Counted from the stretch's first letter, positions 32,542 to 41,644 are shown. The stretch is 64,000 bases of DNA from JAGHKQ01 sp041920565 (GCA_041920565.1 JBHGXS010000090.1:117984-181983), one strand, 5' to 3'. Notes: generated by a model not told the origin, from the sequence alone. Numbers and translations: made by a program.

Positions 32542-32754
32542 TTTTGTTACAGTTTCTTCTTTTTCTTCGATAGATACAGATGAGATTTCATCTGTACTTA
32601 CTAAAAGGCTATCCGAAATATGAATAAAGCTTTTTTCTTTTAACTCTTGTCGGATTTCTTCTATTAATTGTTCTTTATTTTTAGTGGAACGAATTGTATT
32701 TTTCGCTTTTACAGTAAATGTAATTTCAAATGTTTTTTCTTACATTAATGTCAT
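32539..32754 (-). pseudogene. Small protein gene with a stop at codon 5
   Basis: Behind GGGGAG lies ATG ACA TTA ATG TAA, and then in the same frame 66 clear codons: EKTFEITFTVKAKNTIRSTK and a tail SFIHISDSLLVSTDEISSVS. The composition looks like a real small alpha/beta protein, yet the start is separated from the body by TAA (32742-32740). A one-base insertion in ATG-TAAGAAAAAA would explain it. Family not recognised. Confidence 0.55.
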
Positions 32755-32919
32755 CTCCCCGAATGAAGTATATCTAGTATTCTAGCAAAATTGACGAATT
32801 TGTGACATGGAATTTATTTAGGAATTATTGGAGGTATTGTTATATTTTTTCTAATAATACATTGAAAGAGGAGATAGAGGAATATATTAGTAAAAAGAGA
32901 ATTTTTTAGTCAAGGGGGC

Positions 32920-33341
32920 ATGGATATTTCAATTTTTCGATCAACAGACCGAACAAAACGAATGATACAATTGGCGCAAGAAGAGATGCGACAGACAAAT
33001 TGGAACACGCTTCACCCGATTTATTTGTTTGGAGGAGCATTGCAAGAACGAACAGGTGTATTTGCGGAATTATTTTAGAATGTAATCCGAATATGGAAAA
33101 GCTTCGTCAGCAAGTTTCACAATGCCACACACAATATTGTTCTATAGAGCATCCGCTATTCAATGTACCAATTACACAAGGTACAGAAGAAGCAATGAAA
33201 AAAGCAGAAGGGTATATGAAACGGTACGGACAAATACAATTAAACCCTGATCATATTATACACGGCATATTAGAAACGCCAGATCCTCTTACAGAATCTA
33301 TTTTGCAAAAGTACGATACAGAAAGAATCGCACTAAGTTAG
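32920..33341 (+). pseudogene. Stand-alone Clp N-terminal domain protein, frameshifted
   Basis: ATG 32920 (behind AAGGGGG) reads STDRTKRMIQLAQEEMRQTN and HPIYLFGGALQERTGVFAELF, then TAG 33076. One frame over it continues LECNPNMEKLRQQVSQ... and a second repeat EEAMKKAEGYMKRYG...LNPDHIIHGILE. These are two Clp_N repeats as at the start of ClpC, here without the AAA modules, about 140 residues in all. A missing T in the run TTATTTTAG (33070-33078) accounts for the break. Such proteins may act as ClpC adaptors or decoys; this copy looks inactive. Confidence 0.7.
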
Positions 33342-33393
33342 AAATAAAATGTATGTAATAGTTTTGTAAATTATGATTAAGGGAGAGATTCAT

Positions 33394-34101
33394 ATGAAGC
33401 TCAAACCAATAGATGCAGCCAAGCAATTTGTGGACGAAGCGTTTCCGAATTGCCGCGGCGCTTTGTTAGCAGGAAGCGTTGTGCGAGGCGAGGGTACGGA
33501 AACATCAGACTTAGATATTGTTATCATTGATGATACAGTGGAATCTTCTTATAGGGAATCCCTGTTTCAATTTGGGTGGGCCATTGAAGCTTTTGTACAT
33601 AATGCCACGTCTTATAAACGATTCGTAGAAGATGATTGCAAACGAGGCAGACCGTCATTGGCGCGAATGCTGGCAGAAGGATTTATCATGAAAGATGATA
33701 GAATAATGGAGAAATTGAAGCAGGAAGCAAAAGAATTGCTTTTGCAAGGACCGGAACCTTTAACAGAGGAACAAATGAAGCTGGCTCGATATTTTATCAC
33801 GGATATGCTGGATGATTTTATCGGTTCTGTGAAACGAGAAGAAGATTTGTTTATTGCAGGGGCATTGGCGGATAAATTGCATGAATTCGTTTTGCGTACA
33901 AACAGACAATGGACCGGAAGTTCAAAATGGGTGGTTCGGGCATTGAAGAAATACGATCCTGTATTATGTGATAGATTTGTAGAAGCTTTTGATCGCTTTT
34001 ATCGTAATGGAGAAAAAGAAGGCATTATTGCGTTAACAGATGATATATTGGAGCCTTTTGGCGGAAGACTGTTTGATGGCTTCTCGCTAGGGAAAAAATA
34101 G
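33394..34101 (+). CDS. Nucleotidyltransferase-domain protein
   Basis: 235 residues. The pol-beta nucleotidyltransferase motif is LLAGSVVRGEGTETSDLDIV (about 24-43): GS then two metal-binding Asp (SDLDI). The rest is helical, like the kanamycin nucleotidyltransferase or streptomycin-type fold. It may transfer AMP to a small molecule or protein; target unknown. ATG 33394 lies nine bases after AAGGGAGAG; ATG 33373 precedes that site. Confidence 0.78.
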   Translation: MKLKPIDAAKQFVDEAFPNCRGALLAGSVVRGEGTETSDLDIVIIDDTVESSYRESLFQFGWAIEAFVHNATSYKRFVEDDCKRGRPSLARMLAEGFIMKDDRIMEKLKQEAKELLLQGPEPLTEEQMKLARYFITDMLDDFIGSVKREEDLFIAGALADKLHEFVLRTNRQWTGSSKWVVRALKKYDPVLCDRFVEAFDRFYRNGEKEGIIALTDDILEPFGGRLFDGFSLGKK

Positions 34102-34120
34102 GACGGAAAAGGGGGATATT

Positions 34121-35755
34121 ATGCAAACGACAGAAACAAAATGGCAAACGAAAGAAGGGCTGCTGCAGCTTTTGGAGCAGTTGGTAAGTTTTCAGAGCAT
34201 AAGCGGTTCAACGGATGAGATTCGATTGGCGCATTTTATAGCAGACGAACTAAGTTCACTTTCCTATTTTCACGAACATCCAGACCATGTACAGCTTCAT
34301 CCGACAAAAGACGGCCGGTTTATCGTTACGGGGCTGGTAAAACGGAACGAACATGCAAAAACAGTGGTGCTGGTCAGTCATTTTGATGTTGTCAACGTCG
34401 ATGATTATGGAAAATGGAAATCATTAGCCTTTCGTCCAAAAGAGTTGACGGAAGCTTTTTACAACAATAAGCATATGCTCCCAAGCGAAGTGCAACGTGA
34501 TCTTGCAAATGGAGAATGGTTGTTTGGAAGAGGAACGATGGATATGAAATGCGGTGTGGCATCTCAAATGTCCATGATTGAGAAGGCAGCTAACGGTGCG
34601 TTTGAAGGAAACGTCCTGCTGCTGGCAGTTTGCGATGAAGAAGTAAATTCTGTCGGGATGATTACGGCTGTACCGGTGTTATTAGAGTTAGCAAAAAAGC
34701 ACCAATTACAGTATACAGCATGTTTAAATTCTGAGCCGATGTTTGCCCGCTACCCGGGAGACGCGACAAAATATATCTATACAGGATCCATCGGAAAAGT
34801 GCTTCCGGGCTTTTATTGTTACGGAAAAGAATCGCATGTAGGAGAGCCTCTTGCCGGTTTAAATGCTAATATGTTGACTTCTTTTCTGACATGTGAACTT
34901 GAGCTGAACACCGATTTTTGCGAAGTGATAGAAGAAGAAGTGTCACCCCCGCCCACAAGCTTGCAGCAAAAAGATTTAAAACAAGAATATTCAGTCCAAA
35001 CTCCTCACTGTGCTGTAGTATTGTTCAATATGCTTATCATGGAGAAATCCATCGAAAAGATTGTGGCAGAGTTAAAAGAAGCAGCAAATCGTGCTGCAAA
35101 AAAGGCTGAGGACGCATATAATAAGCAAGCTGTCCGGTTTGCGGCCCTGCAGCAATCGGCTCCGAGCAAGCTGCAAGTGAAAGTGATGACGTTTGAAGAG
35201 CTGCAAGCGTATGCTGTTCAAATATATGGAGCAGAAGAACTGAAGAAAATCGAGATGGAAGTGTTGCGTACAAAAACAGATGAAGAAGACGAGCGTGATA
35301 TCACGATTCGTCTCGTCGACCGATATGCTTCCCTTTGCAGCGAGTTAGCACCTATGATGATTTTGTTTTTTGCCCCTCCATACTATCCGGCAGTAAGTTC
35401 CCGTAATGATGCAAAAATAAGCCGGGTTACAGAAGAAATAATTGAGTACGCTTGGAATAAACACAGGATAGCTTTAAAGAAACAAATGTATTTTGGAGGT
35501 CTATCCGACTTAAGCTATACAGGGTTACAGCAACCTGTATCTTCTTTACAATTATTTATTTCCAACACGCCTCTTTGGGAAAAAGGATATACGCTGCCGT
35601 TTGCCGAATTGCAGCAGCTGCAGCTGCCTGTATTAAATGTGGGCCCTGTCGGTAAAGATGCCCATAAATGGACGGAACGATTAGATGTGGCCTATGCAAT
35701 CGGACCGTTGCAGGATATGCTTCAATTTGCGATAGAGAGACTATTGCAGGAATAG
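34121..35755 (+). CDS. rocB: M20-family peptidase-like protein RocB
   Basis: 544 residues, similar in size to B. subtilis RocB of the arginine-utilisation pathway. M20 metal-site blocks: VVLVSHFDVVNVDDYG (His and Asp), GRGTMDMKCGVA, and CDEEVNSVGM (Glu-Glu). RocB-specific regions such as PPYYPAVSSRNDAKI and FFGGLSDLSY-like YFGGLSDLSY are present. The exact reaction of RocB is not established. It follows the nucleotidyltransferase gene by 19 bases. Confidence 0.85.
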   Translation: MQTTETKWQTKEGLLQLLEQLVSFQSISGSTDEIRLAHFIADELSSLSYFHEHPDHVQLHPTKDGRFIVTGLVKRNEHAKTVVLVSHFDVVNVDDYGKWKSLAFRPKELTEAFYNNKHMLPSEVQRDLANGEWLFGRGTMDMKCGVASQMSMIEKAANGAFEGNVLLLAVCDEEVNSVGMITAVPVLLELAKKHQLQYTACLNSEPMFARYPGDATKYIYTGSIGKVLPGFYCYGKESHVGEPLAGLNANMLTSFLTCELELNTDFCEVIEEEVSPPPTSLQQKDLKQEYSVQTPHCAVVLFNMLIMEKSIEKIVAELKEAANRAAKKAEDAYNKQAVRFAALQQSAPSKLQVKVMTFEELQAYAVQIYGAEELKKIEMEVLRTKTDEEDERDITIRLVDRYASLCSELAPMMILFFAPPYYPAVSSRNDAKISRVTEEIIEYAWNKHRIALKKQMYFGGLSDLSYTGLQQPVSSLQLFISNTPLWEKGYTLPFAELQQLQLPVLNVGPVGKDAHKWTERLDVAYAIGPLQDMLQFAIERLLQE

Positions 35756-35758
35756 GGG

Positions 35759-35796
35759 AAAACAGCTTGTTGTCATGTGCAACAAGCTGTTTTTAT
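35759..35796 (+). terminator. Rho-independent terminator
   Basis: AAAACAGCTTGTTG (35759-35772) pairs with CAACAAGCTGTTTT (35780-35793), a 14-bp perfect stem plus T. Confidence 0.93.
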
Positions 35797-35832
35797 TTTT
35801 ATCACCTTCCTGATATTTACAGCATAAAAATA

Positions 35833-35860
35833 TTAGTGTATTATTTAACTAATACACTAA
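35833..35860. promoter_or_regulatory. Palindromic operator for the GntR/YtrA-type regulator
   Basis: TTAGTGTATTA (35833-35843) and TAATACACTAA (35850-35860) are perfect 11-bp inverted arms around six bases, ending 18 bases before the regulator start. The size and place fit an autoregulatory YtrA-type GntR operator; the repressor would block this promoter until its inducer (often a wall-active antibiotic) is present. Confidence 0.8.
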
Positions 35861-35878
35861 GATATAAGGAGGGAGGGT

Positions 35879-36253
35879 ATGAAGCTTGAATTCGATCCAA
35901 ACATACCTATCTACATTCAGATTATGAATTATATAAAGAAGCAAATTGTATCCGGGGAATTAAAGCAAGGGGATAAAATTCCATCTGTTCGAGAATTTGC
36001 TGCCGGGTTGCAAATAAATCCAAACACTGTACAGCGGACGTTTCAAGAGCTTGAGCGGGAAGGAATTGTAGAAACAAAAAGGGGAATGGGACGATATGTT
36101 ACGAACGAAAGGGAGAAGGTCATGGAGATCAAACGGGAAATGTCTAAAGATTTGCTCGAAACGTTTCTGGAGGGAATGAACGCTTTAGGATTCAGCAGCG
36201 AGGAAATCGTTTCGTTAGTACGTCGTTCGTTGGAAGAAAAGGGGGATGAGTAA
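35879..36253 (+). CDS. GntR-family regulator, YtrA subfamily
   Basis: 124 residues. The N-terminal winged helix is typical: YIQIMNYIKKQIVSGELKQG, KIPSVREFA, NPNTVQRTFQELEREG (about 10-70). The short C-terminal tail (about 50 residues, two helices) defines the YtrA subfamily, which controls ABC-transporter operons in response to cell-wall antibiotics. RBS AAGGAGGGAGGG. It overlaps the next gene by one base (TAATG). Confidence 0.9.
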   Translation: MKLEFDPNIPIYIQIMNYIKKQIVSGELKQGDKIPSVREFAAGLQINPNTVQRTFQELEREGIVETKRGMGRYVTNEREKVMEIKREMSKDLLETFLEGMNALGFSSEEIVSLVRRSLEEKGDE

Positions 36254-36951
36254 TGATGGATCTTTTAACCATGGGCGGTGTCAGCAAACGATATGGAACA
36301 AAAACAGCGCTGCAAAACATAAACCTAAAGGTCGCAAACGGAAAAATCATCGGCTTGGTTGGAAGCAACGGAAGCGGAAAAACAACACTGTTAAAGCTGA
36401 TTGCCGGATTGCTTCACCCTACGGAAGGGAGCATTCGAATTGAAGGTAAAGAAGTCGGAACTTTTACAAAACAATGGGTTTCGTTTATGCCGGATGAACC
36501 GTATTTGAACAAATGGATGAAAGTGTCGGATGCCGTGGCGTTTTATCAGAATTTCTTTTCAGACTTTGATAACGAAAAAGCAGTTGAGATTTTAGATTTT
36601 TTAGGGATAGAACAACAAGATAAAGTAGCCTCCATGTCAAAAGGAGCAATAGAAAAACTGCAGTTGGCGCTCACGTTGTCCCGGAAAGTTAAGCTGTATT
36701 TATTGGATGAACCGCTCGGGGGGATTGACCCGGTGGCAAGAGAAAAAATCTTGGATGCGATTATTCAATTTTACGATGAAGACAGTACAACGATCTTATC
36801 TACCCATCTCATTCGCGATGTAGAAAGAATTTTTGATGAAGTGATTTTTCTTAAAGACGGAGAATGTATTTTGCATGAGGACGCAGAAGCGCTTCGTTTT
36901 CAAAAAGGAAAAGCGGTGGATGAATTATTCAAGGAGGTGTATGGAGAATGA
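36253..36951 (+). CDS. ABC transporter ATPase (YtrB-like)
   Basis: 232 residues. Walker A GSNGSGKT (about 37-44), ABC signature in MSKGAIEKLQ (degenerate, SKGAI instead of LSGGQ), Walker B VKLYLLDEP and switch His in STHLI. This degenerate signature is common in YtrB-type transporters. It energises the following permease. Start ATG 36253 overlaps the regulator stop. Confidence 0.88.
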   Translation: MMDLLTMGGVSKRYGTKTALQNINLKVANGKIIGLVGSNGSGKTTLLKLIAGLLHPTEGSIRIEGKEVGTFTKQWVSFMPDEPYLNKWMKVSDAVAFYQNFFSDFDNEKAVEILDFLGIEQQDKVASMSKGAIEKLQLALTLSRKVKLYLLDEPLGGIDPVAREKILDAIIQFYDEDSTTILSTHLIRDVERIFDEVIFLKDGECILHEDAEALRFQKGKAVDELFKEVYGE

Positions 36952-37733
36952 AGCGCCTAATTCAATATCAATTGAAGAACAGCAGCAAAGAAATCATCGG
37001 CATCTTCCTTGTCTTTCTCATCATTGAAGCGCTTCTCTTGTTAAATTTACAAACATTTTATGTATTGCCAATGTCTGAAAGTGCACAAGAAGTGATGAGT
37101 TTTGTCATTGCAGTTATGGCGTTCGGAATTACGATGCTGCTGTTGTTCATCCAAGTGATTATTTCGTTTTACCGGCTGCTGCAAAGCTATTTAGTACGCA
37201 TGACACCGATGAAGGGAATCTATTATATACTCTCAACTTTGATCGTATGGTTTATACTTGCTGCCACCATGATTTTGTTCGGTTTACTCCTCCTTCATTT
37301 ATATGGCGGTACCATTGAAAGCGAACAAGAGCTTGCCGTGGGCATTCAAAAGATTATCAGTATTAACGCAGGCACATTAACAACAATGCTGATTACAGGA
37401 GCAATTGACAGCAGCTTCAATGTTGCATTGCTTTCTTTTATCATAACGATTGTACTATCGCTTGGAATCAGCAAAAAGATACAAGGAATCATCGGAGTCA
37501 TCAGTTATTTCATCTTAGGCGGAATGGTAAGTTGGATTATTACTAAATTAACCGATTTACCATATAAGTTTACCTTATTTAATGGATTTCAAATATCACA
37601 ATCCGAAACGAAGCTGGAGTTTACAATGAAGCCGTTTGAAGTCAGTATGTTTGCTTACGGATTTACTTTTGTGCTGACTTTTATTTTGATATATACCGCC
37701 GCATATTTCATTGATAGAAAAACAGAGTTGTAA
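36948..37733 (+). CDS. ABC-2 type permease (YtrC-like), six TM helices
   Basis: 261 residues with about six hydrophobic segments (for example IIGIFLVFLIIEALLLLN, FVIAVMAFGITMLLLFIQ, STLIVWFILAATMILFG). It begins four bases before the end of the ATPase gene (ATGA overlap), as expected for a translationally coupled partner. No sequence motif gives the substrate. RBS AAGGAGG inside the ATPase gene. Confidence 0.82.
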   Translation: MKRLIQYQLKNSSKEIIGIFLVFLIIEALLLLNLQTFYVLPMSESAQEVMSFVIAVMAFGITMLLLFIQVIISFYRLLQSYLVRMTPMKGIYYILSTLIVWFILAATMILFGLLLLHLYGGTIESEQELAVGIQKIISINAGTLTTMLITGAIDSSFNVALLSFIITIVLSLGISKKIQGIIGVISYFILGGMVSWIITKLTDLPYKFTLFNGFQISQSETKLEFTMKPFEVSMFAYGFTFVLTFILIYTAAYFIDRKTEL

Positions 37734-37746
37734 GGGGGAAAAGAGT

Positions 37747-38649
37747 ATGGGAGAACCAATCGTTTCACTGCAGCATGTGTATAAAACAATTGGGAAAAAA
37801 GAGATTATTCGCGATCTGTCATTTGAAATTTTTCCAGGAGAGGTATACGGGTTTTTAGGACCGAACGGAAGCGGAAAAACAACGACGATTCGCATGATGA
37901 CAGGACTTATTTCCATCACATCCGGCAGTATTACGATAGGAGGGTATAATGTAGCGACGGAGCGTGAAAAAGCGCTAGCGCACATCGGGGCCATTGTCGA
38001 AAATCCGGAGCTGTATACTTATATGACAGGGATGCAGAATTTAAAACATTTTGCGAACATGGCACGCAAAGAAGTGACAAAAGAGAGAATAGAACAAGTC
38101 ATAAGACTGGTAGAGTTGGAGCATGCCATTCATAAAAAGGTAAAGACGTATTCCCTTGGCATGAAGCAGCGTCTTGGTATTGCGCAAGCTCTTCTTCATG
38201 AACCCGATGTGCTTATATTGGATGAACCAACAAATGGATTGGATCCTGCCGGCATTCGCAAGCTTCGTGATTATCTGCAATATTTAGCGAAGTAAGAAAA
38301 TATTGCGGTCCTGGTATCAAGCCATTTACTAAGTGAAGTGGAGCTGATGTGTGATCGCGTCGTCATTATTCAAAATGGTCAGTTTGTGCGGGAATACAGT
38401 TTGAGAACGGAGAGCACAAATGACGAAATGGTGACGATCCAACTGGAAGTCAATGATATTGAATATGCACTGGAGCATGTGAAAGGAAAAGTAATCAAAG
38501 AAAAAATTGAAGTGGAGATTATCAAAGAAGAAATTCCGGATATAGTAGAAAAGCTTGTAACAGCAGGAGTACGGGTGTATCAAGTGACAATTAAGAGCAA
38601 GTCGTTGGAAGAAGAATTCTTGGCATTAACGGAAGGGGCTGCAGTCTAA
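37747..38649 (+). pseudogene. ABC transporter ATPase (BcrA-like) with an in-frame stop
   Basis: Full frame of 300 codons with Walker A GPNGSGKT, signature YSLGMKQRLGIAQAL, Walker B VLILDEPTNGLDPAG and switch HLLSEVE. TAA at 38293-38295, in LAK-stop-ENIAVLVSSHLL, cuts it between Walker B and the switch His; the frame then stays open to 38649. One base change (CAA or AAA to TAA) explains it. The truncated product lacks the catalytic His and the C-terminal part. A restart at 38338 would give only the tail. Confidence 0.82.
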
Positions 38650-39418
38650 TGTTTATCAAACTGATGGGGAACGAATGTTTAAAGCTGCATGCAAAGAAAC
38701 AGGTATATTTTTTTGCCCTGTTTTTATTATCTATCTCCAGCTTTGTCCTTTTGGTAGCAAAAAAATGGCTTCCAAAAGAGATGGGGATTGATACCTCTCT
38801 TGAATTTGCAAAACTGAATTTTGACAGTACCGTAACATTTTTGACGATTTGCGGAATTGTTTTGGGAGCAAAAATAGTAACAGAGGAGTTTCAAACAGGA
38901 ACCATTAAACAATTATTGATTCGTCCGCAAAAACGCATTGTTATATTGCTTTCAAAATATGCAGCAGTCCTTTTAACGGTCTTTGCATTAAGTTTGGTAT
39001 CACTCTTTCTTTACTGTTCGGAGTAATCGGCTTTGAAAATGGTAAAAGTGACATCACATTCTTTCTTTTTGTAAAAGGAGCGGCATATTATCTTCCAACG
39101 ATGCTGTTTTATGCTACCTTTGCCTTTTTTGTAGCTGCACTGCTGTGCAGTTCTGTGTTGGCGCTTGCGGTCCCGATTTTGACGTATTTGTCCGAAGCAT
39201 TGCTGAACATGCTGCTTAGCCGGTATGAGTGGGGAAAATACTTCATTACAACCAACTTGAATTTAGCAATGTACGATGGAAGTAAAGTGTTAAACAAAGG
39301 AATGAAGCCACTGTTTGAAAAGACGACCTTGCTTTTTTCGGGTGCTGTTATTTTATTGTACATCCTTGTATTCATGGTGGTTTCAAGTGCAATGTTTCAA
39401 AAGCGTGATATTTTATAA
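38649..39418 (+). pseudogene. ABC-2 type permease, frameshifted
   Basis: The first frame (38649-39026) encodes ECLKLHAKKQVYFFALF, two TM segments and TEEFQTGTIKQLLIRPQKR, a hallmark of ABC-2 permeases of bacitracin-type exporters. It ends LFLYCSE-stop. One frame over the sequence continues LFGVIGFENGKSDITFFLF, then four TM segments to 39418. A missing base near 39017 (TTTCTTTACTG) accounts for it. With the ATPase stop, the second ABC module of the operon looks dead. Confidence 0.8.
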
Positions 39419-39490
39419 AAGCTGCGATTGCTATCGCAGTTTTTTTGTTATAATTAGCTTGAACATACCTTATTTCGGGGAGTTGGGAAA

Positions 39491-39763
39491 TTGAAAATTC
39501 ATAGGCTTAGCAAAGGGAAAGATGTAATGCTGACGCAATCGCTTTATGAATGGACGCTTGTTTACTCTGACAACTTACAATGCTGGTCAGGTGATAACAG
39601 CTATTTACTTTTAGATGAAGACAGAGACGTCGCACTGATCCTTACTTATAAGGATGGAGAGTTATTTGTAGAGAAGGTGGCTGAATGGAATAGCTCTTTA
39701 TCCTTTAACTTGAACCAAAAAACGGTAACGTATATTCGCTATCGGGAGGAAGAGGAAGAATAA
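39491..39763 (+). CDS. Small acidic protein, unknown function
   Basis: 90 residues, beginning with TTG 39491 behind GGGGAG; contains SLYEWTLVYSDNLQCWSGD, DEDRDVALILTYKDGEL and an acidic end. A mostly beta protein is likely. No family recognised. Confidence 0.65.
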   Translation: MKIHRLSKGKDVMLTQSLYEWTLVYSDNLQCWSGDNSYLLLDEDRDVALILTYKDGELFVEKVAEWNSSLSFNLNQKTVTYIRYREEEEE

Positions 39764-40039
39764 AAAAAGAGCGTCTGCCCAAGACGCTCTTATATTTTAA
39801 TCGGCGTTTACATTTTTGTTTTCAGACTTATTATTGCAGCGGTCTGCATTTCCTGATGTCAGAATGCTATCTGTATAAAATACAGGATCAAGTCCTTGTT
39901 TTTTATTTCATATAATCCTTCAAAGCTGCAAATGCAAATCTAATTTCAAAAAAAATGGCATATACATAGAATGCTTGATGATGTTCAAAAAACACAAGCG
40001 TACATCTGAAAAATCTAGTACAATGAAACTAGTGTCATC
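39764..40039. other. Intergenic region with terminator and a coding-like tail
   Basis: AAGAGCGTCT / AGACGCTCTT (39767-39791) forms the terminator of the small acidic gene. On the minus strand, about 39895-39798, a frame ends KQGLDPVFYTDSILTSGNAD and an Asn-rich tail before its stop, without a start; it may be the end of a lost small gene. Confidence 0.4.
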
Positions 40040-41104
40040 ATGGAGGTGTTCATTATTCAAGCCGCATTTTCAAAGATTCGACTTTGCAGCTTTTTTGGAT
40101 GGATGTTCTTGGGAATAATTGTTGTATATGTCATTCCGATGATGTTTCTTACCGATAAGCAATCAGAATCAGGCATCTTTACCGTTATTTCAGACTCTCT
40201 TATGTTTCTTGCCTTTCCTTTGCTTTGGCTTTATTATAAATCACGCAAAAACAATGTGAAGTTTCAAAGCTATTATGTTAAACCAAGCAAGTTTGATTGG
40301 AAACTTGTTACTATTGCAACTGTAATGGGAATGGTATTTTCATTTGGCGTGTCCACTGTAGAATTTTATTTACTGTCATTTATTGCTCCTGATTTTATAC
40401 TTGATACACTAAATGAGTTAGATGTCATTGACCACAGTACTGTATGGATGACTTTGTTTACCATTATATCAGCTTCTTTGTATGCGCCTATAATGGAAGA
40501 AACTGTTTTTCGCGGATTTTTCTTAAATCGCATGGGTTATAAATGGGGTGTTAAGCGCGCTATCATTGTATCTTCCGTGCTGTTTGGATTCGGTCATGCA
40601 GATGTAATCGGAGCCGCCGTATTTGGGATATTGATGTGCTTGCTGTATATCAAAACGAGAAGTCTGTTAGTACCGATGGCTGTCCATGCTTTAAATAATT
40701 TGAGCTTAAGCCTATTTGACGCTGCGTCACGTTCCATTGGAGGAGAGCCTGCGCCGACGAAGCTTGCCGATCTGCAGTCACCGACAGAACTGGGGATTGG
40801 AATTGTGCTTACTATTATTGGGCTGCTGTGGATTGGACCATTTATCTATAAAAATTGGAAAACAGTTGAAGAAAAAGGATTGCCTCCATTAGAAAGCATT
40901 TCGCAAATAGAAGAAACGGAAGAAAAAGAACAAATGCACAGTCAAGTATTGATGACCCATCATTTTATGGCAATCGAATTGCCGGATGAAATCGCAAATC
41001 AATTAAAGCTCGAAGAGAAAGATTTCGTCGCGTTAGAAATGGATGGGGATAAACTGATTGTTACGAAAGCTGCAAAAGAGGATGTTCATCCGAAAATATC
41101 ATAA
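40040..41104 (+). CDS. CPBP-family intramembrane metalloprotease with AbrB-like C-terminus
   Basis: 354 residues. Several TM helices carry the CPBP (Abi) motifs: EETVFRGFF (Glu-Glu...Arg, about 154-162), FGFGHAD, and HALNNLSLS. After a linker rich in Glu (about 285-305) the last 50 residues read ELPDEIANQLKLEEKDFVAL and GDKLIVTK, the loop-hinge pattern of the AbrB/MazE/SpoVT swapped-hairpin domain. ATG 40040 overlaps a good ribosome site (GGAGGTG); a codon about 7 bases behind the site is ATT (40052/40055), so the true start is unclear. CPBP proteins process peptides or confer bacteriocin immunity. Confidence 0.78.
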   Translation: MEVFIIQAAFSKIRLCSFFGWMFLGIIVVYVIPMMFLTDKQSESGIFTVISDSLMFLAFPLLWLYYKSRKNNVKFQSYYVKPSKFDWKLVTIATVMGMVFSFGVSTVEFYLLSFIAPDFILDTLNELDVIDHSTVWMTLFTIISASLYAPIMEETVFRGFFLNRMGYKWGVKRAIIVSSVLFGFGHADVIGAAVFGILMCLLYIKTRSLLVPMAVHALNNLSLSLFDAASRSIGGEPAPTKLADLQSPTELGIGIVLTIIGLLWIGPFIYKNWKTVEEKGLPPLESISQIEETEEKEQMHSQVLMTHHFMAIELPDEIANQLKLEEKDFVALEMDGDKLIVTKAAKEDVHPKIS

Positions 41105-41111
41105 AGTATAA

Positions 41112-41142
41112 AAAAGCTCTTACGGTTGCTGTAAGAGCTTTT
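41112..41142 (+). terminator. Rho-independent terminator
   Basis: AAAAGCTCTTAC (41112-41123) pairs with GTAAGAGCTTTT (41131-41142). It follows the CPBP gene. Confidence 0.88.
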
Positions 41143-41161
41143 CATATAAGGGGGATTGCAG

Positions 41162-41644
41162 GTGAAATACATAATGAAACCAATGACTAGACAAGAAGCA
41201 GAGAGTATCTCTGCATGGCAGTATCCGAAGCCGTACGATTTATATAATATGGACGGCAGTGAAGAAGGGATTCAAGAACTATTAGAAGAGCAGTATTATA
41301 CTGTGTGGAATGAAGAGGAGCAGCTCATCGGCTTTTTTTGTTTAGGAAGTGCGGCGCAAGTACCGATTGGAAGGACGCTAGGAGTATATCCGCATGAAGA
41401 GGGCATTATAGATGTCGGCTTGGGCATGAAGCCTGAAATGACCGGAAAGGGAGCTGGAGCGGAATTCTTTTCTTCTATTTTGGATTATGTAAAGCAACAG
41501 TATGAGGTACAGCAATTTCGTTTAACGGTAGCATCTTTTAACGAACGTGCCAGAAAAGTATACGAAAGAATTGGCTTTACTCAGCAGGATAGGTTTATAA
41601 GGGGAGATTTGTCATTCATCACAATGATGAAAAATGTGAGATAA
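41162..41644 (+). CDS. GNAT acetyltransferase
   Basis: 160 residues. Motif A is IIDVGLGMKPEMTGKGAGAE (the GKGAG acetyl-CoA loop), followed by FRLTVASFNERARKVYERIG. Start GTG 41162, eight bases after AAGGGGG, is more likely than TTG 41156, which overlaps the site. Substrate unknown. Confidence 0.82.
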   Translation: MKYIMKPMTRQEAESISAWQYPKPYDLYNMDGSEEGIQELLEEQYYTVWNEEEQLIGFFCLGSAAQVPIGRTLGVYPHEEGIIDVGLGMKPEMTGKGAGAEFFSSILDYVKQQYEVQQFRLTVASFNERARKVYERIGFTQQDRFIRGDLSFITMMKNVR

